This document shows positions 1 through 8,751 of a stretch of 64,000 nucleotides of DNA, piece after piece. Location: positions 32,189-96,188 of the forward strand of contig CABPYL010000005.1 in assembly GCA_902461565.1 (NCBI GenBank), read 5' to 3'. The number at the start of each line of letters is the position of its first letter. Within the stretch, counting starts at the first letter, position 1. The translations under genes were made by a program, and so were the position numbers. Source of the stretch: an uncultured Porphyromonadaceae bacterium (GTDB lineage: Bacteria > Bacteroidota > Bacteroidia > Bacteroidales > Muribaculaceae). The notes under the pieces are model-generated. The model was not told where the DNA came from. It made no database searches and saw only the letters and a program-made list of their open reading frames with translations.

Positions 1-2117
1 ATGCTGAAGGCATTGTTGAGGAATCCTTTGTAAATCTTGGCATTGACATACCATGGAGTGTTCGAGACTTTCATATTATTGTCCCACGTATGTGTCATCA
101 GTTGTGCGTCGACATTAAGCCAGATGTCGAAAGGGAGATGAATTGCGTTCTGCCATTGGAACAGAAAACCGGGGGTATTCATTTTCATAGGCTTGCCGTT
201 GACCGGCAGCGTGAGCCACTGCTTCATCATGCCGACATTCACGCGAGGCGACCATACTCCGACTTTGAACTGACCGCCGACAAATGCCTGAAGATAATGG
301 CGGTGGTCAAGATTTGCCGTGCGAATGATGGTTGCCTCCCCATCAACTCCGTAAGGCTCTGTGATGTGATATACACCGTCCTTGAAATATATATAAGACA
401 ACTGAGCGAAGAACTGACGCCACTGTGCCATATATTCCACAGTCTGAATTTCTGTGGGTTTAAGATATGGGTTGCCTGTCTCATAAGTGAGGCGGTTGAT
501 ATAGCTTACGGCTCCGTCGAGCTGCCCGTAACCGGGTCGGACGGTTTTGCCTGAGTAGTTCAGTCCCATACGGACATTACCTATCTGAGTGGAGACATTG
601 AGCGAGGGGAACAGATTGTTATAGGTCTTGCTTTGACCGTCACGATGCTCACCTATCTCGTAATAATCGAATTTGACATGTTCGTAGCGTAAGCCCACAC
701 CGACATTGAAACGGCCCCATTGCTGTGCTATCTCCACAAAAGCGGCTATGTTGTTTTCATCCACCCGGTTGTCTGCATCGCCTACTTCGGGGATGTTGGC
801 GGTAAAGAGATTGGTGGTGTGCGTATTCGTGTATTCCTCGCCGGCCAGTATCTCCCCGTGCCAAAACGGGTGGTTTATTACCAATTTCTCGGCGAACATG
901 CGGTTGTGGTTGATCGAGGTAGTGTTTACGGTGCGGTTATTCCCCGTCTCGCTGAGTTCGTCGCTCAATGAAAGTTCCCGGTTTTTATACCATAGGTAAT
1001 CGGCGTTGAAATCGATGTTGAATTTGCCTACGGAGCCGTTATAATACAGATTGACATTATGGCGCGGCAAAGCTGTGGATCGGTTGTTGACATCGGAATT
1101 ATAGCGGTCGAGCAATGCGCCGTTCAGCCAGACTTCACTTGGTATTGTTCCGGTTGTGTGGTGACGGTTCCAACTGTTCTGATAATAAGCACCGATGCTG
1201 TGCTTGTCATTGAACATGAAGGAAAAGCCGACTTTGCCAGTCATATCGTTGTAATTCTCTCGCCATATTGTGCGGATCGACTGGTTATATCTTCCTGCCG
1301 GTGTCGTGGTCGTCATGTCGTTAAGGCGATCATTGCGGTTATCACCGTACCACCAGCCGTAGTTTACGAAGACTTCAAGGCCCCTGGTCCGGTATTTCAG
1401 ATCTATGGAGTTTCCTGTCCTGAAATAGTGATAAAAACCATTATCCGAACGGAGGGTTCCACTGAATCCATCGCCTTTCGGCGGTTTCGTCCGGATGATG
1501 ATTACAGATTTCACGTTGGCAGCATAAGACGCGCCGGGATTAGTTATTACCGAGACATTCTTTATGTCATTAGAATTGAGCTGAGTGAGTTCCTGAATGT
1601 CGCTGACCTTGCGACCGTTGATGTAGATTGCAGGTGCTCCTTTGCCGAATACTTCCAGTTTTCCGTCATTCTCCACCACCATCGGCACACGTTTCAACAC
1701 GTCGTTGGCTGTACCTGCGATGGCGAGCGAGCTTCCATCGACATTGGTGACGAGCGCATTTCCTTTCATCGTTGTTGAGGGTCTTGTGGCACGGACCACA
1801 ACTTCCCCAAGCTCCACCGTAGCTGGTAAAAGATTGATTGTTCCCATATCGCCAGAAGCCGGGACTAAGACTTCCGAGGTTTCATATCCGACAAAAAAAC
1901 ATTTTGCGGTGAGACTTCCGGCGACATCGGTAGGGATAGAGAACATACCGGCTTGGTCGGTGACAGTACCAGTTATATAGGTTGAGTCTCGGTACAACAC
2001 TACGTTGACATAGTCGAGGGGAGCATCGTTTTCCCCAACCACTTTACCGGTAATCTCACGTCCATAGACCGTTGCCACGGCCATGAATGCCATTATGAGA
2101 ATAAGAATCTTTTTCAT
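1..2117 (-). CDS. Outer-membrane beta-barrel receptor (TonB-dependent-like), 3' end missing
   Basis: The frame is open from ATG at 2117 to the window edge, about 705 residues without a stop. The start MKKILILIMAFMAVATVYG is a signal peptide. It is followed by a carboxypeptidase-regulatory-like domain (about 20-105, with GKVVGENDAPLDYVNVV), a plug-like segment (about 110-210, containing VYINGRKVSDIQEL), then amphipathic beta strands of a large outer-membrane barrel. The motif TGNPYLKPTE and the segment NTPWYVNAKIYKGF near the edge are typical of the Bacteroidota family of outer membrane beta-barrel proteins related to TonB-dependent receptors. Its substrate is unknown. It lies 13 nt downstream of a small lipoprotein gene and probably shares its mRNA, with a membrane-linked regulator gene further upstream. 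The C-terminus lies outside the window. Confidence 0.85.
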   Translation of the reverse strand, partial: MKKILILIMAFMAVATVYGREITGKVVGENDAPLDYVNVVLYRDSTYITGTVTDQAGMFSIPTDVAGSLTAKCFFVGYETSEVLVPASGDMGTINLLPATVELGEVVVRATRPSTTMKGNALVTNVDGSSLAIAGTANDVLKRVPMVVENDGKLEVFGKGAPAIYINGRKVSDIQELTQLNSNDIKNVSVITNPGASYAANVKSVIIIRTKPPKGDGFSGTLRSDNGFYHYFRTGNSIDLKYRTRGLEVFVNYGWWYGDNRNDRLNDMTTTTPAGRYNQSIRTIWRENYNDMTGKVGFSFMFNDKHSIGAYYQNSWNRHHTTGTIPSEVWLNGALLDRYNSDVNNRSTALPRHNVNLYYNGSVGKFNIDFNADYLWYKNRELSLSDELSETGNNRTVNTTSINHNRMFAEKLVINHPFWHGEILAGEEYTNTHTTNLFTANIPEVGDADNRVDENNIAAFVEIAQQWGRFNVGVGLRYEHVKFDYYEIGEHRDGQSKTYNNLFPSLNVSTQIGNVRMGLNYSGKTVRPGYGQLDGAVSYINRLTYETGNPYLKPTEIQTVEYMAQWRQFFAQLSYIYFKDGVYHITEPYGVDGEATIIRTANLDHRHYLQAFVGGQFKVGVWSPRVNVGMMKQWLTLPVNGKPMKMNTPGFLFQWQNAIHLPFDIWLNVDAQLMTHTWDNNMKVSNTPWYVNAKIYKGFLNNAFS

Positions 2118-2130
2118 ATAGCGCCTGTAT

Positions 2131-2547
2131 TTATTTTTTTCTAAGTTCAATAAGAGCATCTATCAGGCTGCTGTCCATGTCAATGCCTTTTTTCCCCATT
2201 TTATCGTTCACCTTTTGCTTGACGTCACCGAGAATCTGGGTATCCATTTCCTCCCAGGAATAAATCTCTGAGCAGTCATCATTGGTAGTGACACGCGCAT
2301 TATATTCAGTGCGGTTGCCGACAGAATCAGTGACATAGTATATAATCACTGTCTGGAATTTGTCATCATCAAGTTCACGTGCATATGACTTGCCTACGTA
2401 TTGGATGCCGGAAACGGAGCCAAGACGGGCAAGAGTCGCCTGTTCAAGATTCCTGTCACGCAGCTCTCCTTTCCTTGGTGAACATGAAGCGATGGCGAAT
2501 GACACCATCAGAATGAGATGCGCGCGAGTGTAGTTTATTGTTTTCAT
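2131..2547 (-). CDS. Small lipoprotein of unknown function
   Basis: A 138-residue protein with an N-terminal lipoprotein signal ending in the lipobox IASC, so the mature protein should be lipid-anchored. The rest is charged, without recognisable catalytic motifs; it contains a short beta-rich part (about 50-100) and a helical C-terminus (KQKVNDKMGKKGIDMDSS). It sits 13 nt before the start of the outer-membrane receptor gene, which suggests co-transcription and perhaps a partner role at the envelope. A good promoter precedes it (TTTG, 21 nt, TAATTTTG on the minus strand). I do not recognise the family. Confidence 0.75.
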   Translation of the reverse strand: MKTINYTRAHLILMVSFAIASCSPRKGELRDRNLEQATLARLGSVSGIQYVGKSYARELDDDKFQTVIIYYVTDSVGNRTEYNARVTTNDDCSEIYSWEEMDTQILGDVKQKVNDKMGKKGIDMDSSLIDALIELRKK

Positions 2548-2611
2548 TTTACATCAGGTTTTAATGATTTTCTTTGCTTTAAGGCAAAGCGTCTTGCGAC
2601 GATTACTGATG

Positions 2612-2644
2612 CAAAATTACATCTAAAGCGATTTTAACGTCAAA
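2612..2644 (-). promoter_or_regulatory. Bacteroidota-type promoter for the lipoprotein/receptor operon
   Basis: On the minus strand there is a -33 TTTG (2644-2641), a 21-nt spacer and a -7 TAATTTTG (2619-2612). Transcription should begin near 2606, giving a leader of about 60 nt. The receptor operon can therefore be transcribed separately from the upstream regulator gene. Confidence 0.6.
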
Positions 2645-2751
2645 TATAAAAGTCTTAATACAAAATATGCAACCTGCTGAATATCAGCGGCTACATCTTC
2701 TAAAAGTCTTAATGTCGCGTTGCCGGGTCTTAAAGCTCCCTTAACCTTGCG

Positions 2752-4401
2752 TTAACTCAGCAGGAATCTTACGATATCTTCTTTCTCAGGTACTCCGAGT
2801 TTTTTGCGTATTGAGGATTTACGGACGTAGATAGTGGAAGTGGTCTGGCCGGTTATCACACTAATTTCTTTTGTTGAAAATCCTGCCACCATTAGAACGA
2901 TTATTTGTTCCTCTTTCGGGGTGAGTGTATCGCCATATTTTTTATGGAGATTGCTGTAAAAACCGGAGTAAAGGTTGTCTATTATCTCAAAGACTTTTTC
3001 CCAGGCGACAAGCCCGCCGTTTGTATCGCCGTCGATTGACGAGATTCTGCGCAACATCTCGCGGTTCTGTTCGGTCGGGGTCTCGGCTACCATCTTGATA
3101 ATGCCGAGCTGCTTCAGCATTATGCTGCGGAGGGAAGATGAATCGGTTATTTCAGATTCCAGTTCAGGAGCCGATTTGTACTCGTCGACCATCTTCTGCA
3201 ATGCTTCGATACGTTCCTCGTTCTCACGCTCGTGCTGGCGACGGGTTCTGATAATCCATGCGCTGCCGCCAAGTATCAGAAGTGCCACAAGGCTAATAAT
3301 AAGAATAATTACAGTCTTGTGTTCGCTTTCCGCTTTCAAGGTCATAGCACGGTTTTTCTGATGCAACGCTCCGCGTTCCGATTCCCATTGAGAGGCTTTC
3401 ATACGGTTGAAACGTTCGTTCTGGCGATTGTTCAGTCCATTTATGTGCATCAATTTTATGCGACCGGTCTGCTTGAAATCAATCATTGCATGGAGCAGGT
3501 TACTGTAACTGCGGAAGTAGGCGTTGTCGTTATCTCTCAATTTGACGGCGATACTGTCGGCTATCGCAAGATGATGTGTCGCACGGTTCACATCTCCACG
3601 GTTCAGAGCATTGATGGCGTATTGAAAATGAAGCTGATCAGAGGCGCCGTTTTCAGGTCCTGCCTTGTGGAATATCTCGCTGACAAGTCTGTCGCTTTCT
3701 CCATCACGTCCGGCTTCAGTAAGAAGCTGTGCCTGCTCAACCATAAACACGAACTGCTTGTCGCCCCACTTATGATTGCGGGCATAGTCGATAAGCTCAT
3801 TCACAAGAAATAAGGCGGAATCTGTTTCTCCGGCATATTCATATCCGCTCAAGAGCATATACCGTGCCTCCATCTTTCTCAGTGAATCCGTTTCCAGTTC
3901 GTAAAGTCTTTTTGCCAACGGTATAATTTGTTGTCCCTGATACTCGGCGCCGCCGAGCAGTACGCGAATCCTCAAAGTTTGCACCATTATCGAATCCGGC
4001 ACATCAGGCAATCCTGCAAGGGAATCGAGCATGGCAATGGAACCGGGAGTGTCTCCAACCCAGAACTTATACCATGCGAACGTTATGCCGCTTCTTATGT
4101 CTTTCACTATATCTTTTCCACGATAATAATTGTGGGCGAACGATATCAGCGAATCGCTGATCATCGAGCGATTGCGGGCCATGTGGCCGTAGGCTTTGAG
4201 GAAATGATATTTAGCCAACAGAGAATCTGTTTTTAGTTCGGATGGATCAATAGCAACCAACAAAGACAGTGCGCTGTCGGTATTGCTGCGCATCAGCCGT
4301 TCGGCCCGACCTATTTCTTCGTTGTAGTACGACATGGGTTTCGAGCAGGCAGCAATGCCCAGCACGACAAAGGCCGATATCAGATATATTAATTTTCTCA
4401 T
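2752..4401 (-). CDS. Membrane-bound TPR regulator with LuxR-type HTH
   Basis: A 549-residue protein. The N-terminus ends in a lipobox-like LGIAAC, so it may be lipid-anchored on the periplasmic side. Residues about 25-340 are helical TPR-like repeats. A transmembrane helix follows (about 365-388, VIILIISLVALLILGG), then a charged coiled-coil linker. The C-terminus (about 485-549) is a LuxR/GerE-type helix-turn-helix with the pattern LTPKEEQIIVLMVAGFSTKE and a second helix ending STIYVRKSSI. The architecture fits a Bacteroidales one-component sensor with periplasmic TPRs and a cytoplasmic DNA-binding domain. It lies just upstream, on the same strand, of a lipoprotein/outer-membrane receptor operon, which it may regulate (inference). 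The signal sensed is unknown. Confidence 0.8.
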   Translation of the reverse strand: MRKLIYLISAFVVLGIAACSKPMSYYNEEIGRAERLMRSNTDSALSLLVAIDPSELKTDSLLAKYHFLKAYGHMARNRSMISDSLISFAHNYYRGKDIVKDIRSGITFAWYKFWVGDTPGSIAMLDSLAGLPDVPDSIMVQTLRIRVLLGGAEYQGQQIIPLAKRLYELETDSLRKMEARYMLLSGYEYAGETDSALFLVNELIDYARNHKWGDKQFVFMVEQAQLLTEAGRDGESDRLVSEIFHKAGPENGASDQLHFQYAINALNRGDVNRATHHLAIADSIAVKLRDNDNAYFRSYSNLLHAMIDFKQTGRIKLMHINGLNNRQNERFNRMKASQWESERGALHQKNRAMTLKAESEHKTVIILIISLVALLILGGSAWIIRTRRQHERENEERIEALQKMVDEYKSAPELESEITDSSSLRSIMLKQLGIIKMVAETPTEQNREMLRRISSIDGDTNGGLVAWEKVFEIIDNLYSGFYSNLHKKYGDTLTPKEEQIIVLMVAGFSTKEISVITGQTTSTIYVRKSSIRKKLGVPEKEDIVRFLLS

Positions 4402-4452
4402 TATTCGGGTTGCTCTGAAAGCTATAACGGGCCGTCAGAAGATTATTTTGTA

Positions 4453-4460
4453 CAAAGATA
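4453..4460 (-). promoter_or_regulatory. -7 promoter element of the TPR/LuxR regulator gene
   Basis: TATCTTTG on the minus strand lies about 50 nt upstream of the regulator's ATG and matches the TAnnTTTG -7 consensus. I see no convincing -33 TTTG at the right distance, so the site may be weak or activator-dependent. It is divergent from the promoter of the RING-like gene. Confidence 0.4.
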
Positions 4461-4520
4461 CAATATTATTAAATTAGTACCCAGGATTTGGGGCGGTTGT
4501 TTTAGCGCATGGTGGTAAAA

Positions 4521-4552
4521 TTTGGAGGTGATAAAAAAAATCCATAATTTTG
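4521..4552 (+). promoter_or_regulatory. Promoter of the RING-like/mutL operon
   Basis: TTTG (4521-4524), a 20-nt spacer and TAATTTTG (4545-4552). Transcription should begin near 4558, downstream of the first in-frame ATG at 4554. That ATG therefore cannot be the translation start, and the next one at 4623 is preferred. Confidence 0.65.
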
Positions 4553-4622
4553 CATGCATAAGGGCCAAGTGCGGCATACTCCAAGCATCAATTTTTTCTG
4601 CCGCACAATTGCCCGTTTTTTT

Positions 4623-6794
4623 ATGATATACGAACTGGAAAAAGTCGCGCTGCGTTACGGCGCGCTCTACCTGCCCGGCAAATCGTGCGACCGTCTCACC
4701 CCCGAGGCTGCCGCATTGGCCACGTTGCTCGGTACTCACGGTTTCGGGCTGGAGGAATCTACTCTTCACGCACTCAACGGCCTTTCGGCGGCAGATGCCA
4801 AGGGCTTAGCGGATGTTATAAAGGATATATATGGCGACGACCTCAACTGGAGTTCGCTTATCAACAACTGGCTCGCGCCCACGGGAGAGAAATGGGAGAG
4901 CCATATTTTGGCAGCTATTGCCAATACTCTGTGTTCCAACGAGGTTGAGGGTACCGTGTTGCCGTGCGGACATAACATTCCCAACGGACTGTTCGACCTG
5001 AGCAGATATAATGGGTGCCCTCTGTGCGGAACGCCGTTCAAGGTGGCACAGGGAACATTCACGGGGCAGGGCGGAGAACGGACGTTGCTGAAACGCTTCA
5101 CCGACGAGGACATGCTGCGCCTGTTTGAAAGCATTGCCGCATCGCCCGCGCCGCCCGATGCAACCCAACGCGATTCCCTTATGCTTCTGGCTGCGTATTA
5201 CGAGTTGCAGGACGGGTTCGCCGTCGGCAACATAGAATCGGCTATCGCCATATCTGCCGGCAGCTTCAAAGGCGAGGATTATGCTTCTGCCTTCGGTCTT
5301 CTCGACAGTCCGTTGATGCTTATGCGCATGCTTTGGTTCTTGCGCACGGGTAACATAAGAATTGTACGTCCTGCGGTAATAAAGAAGAAAACAGACTGCG
5401 ACCTTCACTACTCCCGCAAGGAGTGCAGGGCAGTGGCCGAGTGGCTGAATAGCATTGTTAACGATACGGAAGGCGCCTGCGAGGCCCTGCATCCGTTCCG
5501 CGGCATGTGGGTGCGTTTTATTCGCGCGCTGCGTCTGTCCGAATATGCCCGCCATCCGCAGTACACGCATCTGGCCGCTTTTCTGGACTGTTTCTATAAT
5601 AAGAGCTACCCCGTATGGGCCGGTGCGTTGCAGGAGGCTCTGCTTGCCGGCGATGCGGAAAAATATACGGCCATGCTGCGCGAGCGCCCCGGTACTTTCG
5701 CCCGTTCGCTTTTTGCAGCGATGCTCCATTTCGGCGATGCCGCAGCCGACGGTTTTCGCGCAATAGCGGGCAAAGTGGCTCCGCGCCTGCTCGTTACGCT
5801 CGATTCATATTCTGCGGATTATTTTCTTGGCGACGGCGACAGGCGCGTGGTTGTGCTTGCCGACGGCAGGCGCGTTGAAGTCCCCGTCAATCAGAATCTT
5901 AAAGAGCTTTCTGCCGAGCAGCGTGCTGAATACGCGCACACTGTGAAGGAAATAGCTTTGCAAACGCTGATGAAACACTACCGCGACAAGTACGGCGCCT
6001 CGGAGCAGACGATATACATCGCCCCCGGGCTGTTCGATATTCCTGTGCCGGTCGGCGACCGCGGCAATGCCGTGCAGGATGCGTCGGCTGCTCTTACAGG
6101 GCAGATATTTCCCGTCTCAGGCGACGCCGTGCGCCTGTTCCTGCAATGGGGCGAGGGACTGGATGCACAACACCTGGATATGGACCTCAGCGCCAAGATT
6201 CTGTATGGAAACGGCATAACAACCGACTGTGCCTACTACAGCCTCTGCGTCCCCGGCGCCGTACACAGCGGCGATATACAGTATATTCCCGATAAGGTTG
6301 GTACGGCAGAATACATTGAGCTGAACCTGCCCGACCTCCAGGCTTCGGGAGCGCGCTACGTAGTATTTGCCTGCAACGCATATTCGACGATGCAGCTTGC
6401 TCCGAATCTGCGTGTAGGTTGGATGGACTGTTCGCAGCCTATGAAGGTAGACGCGAAAACCGGCGTTGCCTACGACCCGTCGACAGTGTCGCAAATGGTG
6501 CATATCACAGCCGGCGATCTGTCGCGCGGCCTTGTTTTCGGTGTTCTTGATGTGGAAAAACGTGATATCACGTGGCTCGAGATTCCCAACGACACCCGTT
6601 TCATGGCTCAGCTGAAAGCATCGCTGGTAGAGGCCTATCTGCGGCGCCTGCACAGCAAGATAAGCATAGGAGAGCTATTGGAGGTATACGCCGCGGCCCG
6701 CGGAATGACGATTGTACCGTCTGTAGAAGCCGATTTCAGCTACACAGTACGGTGGGCTACGGATGCCGCCGCTGTAGCCGATCTTCTTTTATAA
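4623..6794 (+). CDS. RING-like zinc-binding protein with C-terminal TerD-like domain
   Basis: 723 residues from ATG 4623, chosen because the promoter lies just upstream. A compact zinc-binding site is visible near residues 115-135: C115-x-H117 followed by C132-x2-C135 (VLPCGH, CPLCG), which is RING-like. The central part (about 180-450) is helical. The C-terminal third (about 525-640) resembles the beta-sandwich of TerD/tellurite-resistance proteins (RLFLQWGEGLDAQHLDMDLS and YIELNLPDL). This order recalls a family annotated in actinomycetes and myxobacteria as MXAN_6230/SCO0854-type RING-domain proteins; that link is from memory and untested. Function is unknown, and bacterial ubiquitin ligase activity should not be assumed. 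mutL follows after 35 nt, so the two are probably co-transcribed. Confidence 0.7.
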   Translation: MIYELEKVALRYGALYLPGKSCDRLTPEAAALATLLGTHGFGLEESTLHALNGLSAADAKGLADVIKDIYGDDLNWSSLINNWLAPTGEKWESHILAAIANTLCSNEVEGTVLPCGHNIPNGLFDLSRYNGCPLCGTPFKVAQGTFTGQGGERTLLKRFTDEDMLRLFESIAASPAPPDATQRDSLMLLAAYYELQDGFAVGNIESAIAISAGSFKGEDYASAFGLLDSPLMLMRMLWFLRTGNIRIVRPAVIKKKTDCDLHYSRKECRAVAEWLNSIVNDTEGACEALHPFRGMWVRFIRALRLSEYARHPQYTHLAAFLDCFYNKSYPVWAGALQEALLAGDAEKYTAMLRERPGTFARSLFAAMLHFGDAAADGFRAIAGKVAPRLLVTLDSYSADYFLGDGDRRVVVLADGRRVEVPVNQNLKELSAEQRAEYAHTVKEIALQTLMKHYRDKYGASEQTIYIAPGLFDIPVPVGDRGNAVQDASAALTGQIFPVSGDAVRLFLQWGEGLDAQHLDMDLSAKILYGNGITTDCAYYSLCVPGAVHSGDIQYIPDKVGTAEYIELNLPDLQASGARYVVFACNAYSTMQLAPNLRVGWMDCSQPMKVDAKTGVAYDPSTVSQMVHITAGDLSRGLVFGVLDVEKRDITWLEIPNDTRFMAQLKASLVEAYLRRLHSKISIGELLEVYAAARGMTIVPSVEADFSYTVRWATDAAAVADLLL

Positions 6795-6829
6795 AATTCC
6801 CGAATCATTGTCATATTCCTATATTTGAA

Positions 6830-8749
6830 ATGAATACAGATGTAATTCGTCTGCTGCCCGATTCAGTCGCCAACCAGATAGCCGCCGGCGAAGTGATACA
6901 GCGTCCGGCATCGGTGATAAAGGAGCTTGTAGAGAATGCCGTAGATGCCGGCGCCACTGAAATATCGATAATACTCAAGGATGCGGGACGTACCCTTATC
7001 CAGGTGGTGGATAACGGCTGCGGCATGTCGCCCACAGATGCCCGCATGGCCTTTGAGCGCCATGCCACAAGCAAGATTTCATGCGCCGCCGACCTGTTCA
7101 CACTCACCACAATGGGCTTCCGCGGCGAGGCGCTGCCTTCGATAGCGGCCGTGGCGCAGGTGGAGCTGCGAACCATGCAGCGCGATGCCGAGATTGGCAC
7201 GCGTCTGCTGATAAATGAATCCGCTTTCGAGAGTCAGGAGCCGTTCCCGATGGTGCCGGGTACGAACATGATGGTGAAAAACATCTTTTTTCATCTGCCT
7301 GCGCGCCGCAAGTTCCTTAAAAAAGATTCTGTGGAACTTAACCAGATATTGCGCGAGTTCGAGCGTCTCGCATTGGTGAATACCAATGTGGATTTCACAC
7401 TTATAAGCGACGGCCACGCCTTACACCGTTTTGGTCCCGGAAATCTGAAGCAGCGCATAGGCGCTCTGTTCGGTAAGAACATGGAGGGCCAGATGGCACA
7501 TATAGAGACCGAAACGCCCCTGGTGAAAATCGACGGATTCATCGGCATGCCGCGCTTCGCCCGTAAACGCGGCTACCAGCAGTTCTTTTTTGTGAACGGC
7601 CGCAACATGCGGCATCCGGTATTCCACCGCGCCATACTCAAGTGCTACGAGCAGCTGATAAGCCCCGACTCGCAGCCGTCGTACTTCATTAATTTCACCG
7701 TCGATCCTGCCGACATAGACGTGAACATCCATCCGCAGAAGTACGAGGTGAAGTTTGCGCAGGAGCAGTTAATATGGCAGGTGCTTGAAGCGGCTGTGCG
7801 CGAGACATTAGGAAAGAATCAGGCTGCCGGTGCTCTGGATTTTGACGCCGACGACGCTCCGGAGATTCCGGTGTTTAATCCCGGGGGCAACGATGTGCCG
7901 GAGGTAGATTTCAATCCGGATTACAATCCTTTTCGGGCTGCTTCGGATAACGCCGGGCTGCGTTCCGCCTCGGACAATCGCCCTGCATCCTCCTATACTC
8001 ACCGTCCGGCGCAGCAGACCGTGCCGCACGACTGGGAGAAGCTGTATGAGAGTTTCAGCCAGCGCCGCGATGATGCCTTTGCCGCCGTTCCGGCGGACGG
8101 TTTCGGTGCCGACGATACGCTGATTCCCGAACGCCCCGACGCCTCTTTCCCTGGCATGGAACGTGAGACTGAGGCTACTGCGACACCACCCTCGTGTTTC
8201 CAGCTGCATAACCGCTACATTGTCAGCAGTTCGCAGACCGGTGTGATGGTGATATCGCAGCACCGCGCACACATACGTATTCTTTTCGACGGCTATATGC
8301 GCGATCTTGCCGAAGGCAACATGAGTTCGCAGATTCTTATTTTTCCTGAGGATATGGAGCTGTCGCCTGCGTCCAATGCCTTGCTGACAGCAAATCTGAA
8401 AGATTTCGAGGCACTTGGCTTCGGCTTGCGAGACAACGGCAAGTTGCGCTGGAGCGTTACGGCTGTGCCCTCGCCTCTGCAGTCAGTCTCGCCTATAGAG
8501 ACTGTGGTCTCCATGCTTGAGGATGTTGCCGAGATGGGCGAGGTGAACGCTGCGGCACTGCGCGCGCCGCTTGCGCTGTCGATGGCGCGCAATGCAGCCG
8601 TGCAGCCCGGACAAGCGCTGTCGACCGCAGAGATGGACAGCATCGTAGCCGATCTTTTCCGATGCGCCGATCCGTCACACACGCCTGACGGCCAGACGGT
8701 GATGACTGTTTTCAGCAACGACGAGATTGCTTCTCGCTTTTCCCGATAG
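6830..8749 (+). CDS. mutL: DNA mismatch repair protein MutL
   Basis: 639 residues from ATG 6830 (MNTDVIRLLPDSVANQIAAG), the canonical MutL N-terminus; longer in-frame starts would overlap the preceding gene. The N-terminal GHKL ATPase is complete: ELVENAVDAGA, DNGCGM, GFRGEALPSI, and DVNIHPQK in the transducer domain. A poorly conserved linker spans about 340-450. The C-terminal dimerisation domain begins near FQLHNRYIV. The usual metal-dependent endonuclease motif DQHA(X)2E is replaced by SQHRAHIR, and the C-terminal zinc-site CPHGRP by TPDGQT, so nicking activity is doubtful. It couples MutS mismatch recognition to later repair steps. It is cotranscribed with the RING-like gene and followed by a regulator gene 2 nt after its stop. 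Confidence 0.95.
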   Translation: MNTDVIRLLPDSVANQIAAGEVIQRPASVIKELVENAVDAGATEISIILKDAGRTLIQVVDNGCGMSPTDARMAFERHATSKISCAADLFTLTTMGFRGEALPSIAAVAQVELRTMQRDAEIGTRLLINESAFESQEPFPMVPGTNMMVKNIFFHLPARRKFLKKDSVELNQILREFERLALVNTNVDFTLISDGHALHRFGPGNLKQRIGALFGKNMEGQMAHIETETPLVKIDGFIGMPRFARKRGYQQFFFVNGRNMRHPVFHRAILKCYEQLISPDSQPSYFINFTVDPADIDVNIHPQKYEVKFAQEQLIWQVLEAAVRETLGKNQAAGALDFDADDAPEIPVFNPGGNDVPEVDFNPDYNPFRAASDNAGLRSASDNRPASSYTHRPAQQTVPHDWEKLYESFSQRRDDAFAAVPADGFGADDTLIPERPDASFPGMERETEATATPPSCFQLHNRYIVSSSQTGVMVISQHRAHIRILFDGYMRDLAEGNMSSQILIFPEDMELSPASNALLTANLKDFEALGFGLRDNGKLRWSVTAVPSPLQSVSPIETVVSMLEDVAEMGEVNAAALRAPLALSMARNAAVQPGQALSTAEMDSIVADLFRCADPSHTPDGQTVMTVFSNDEIASRFSR

Positions 8750-8751
8750 CG

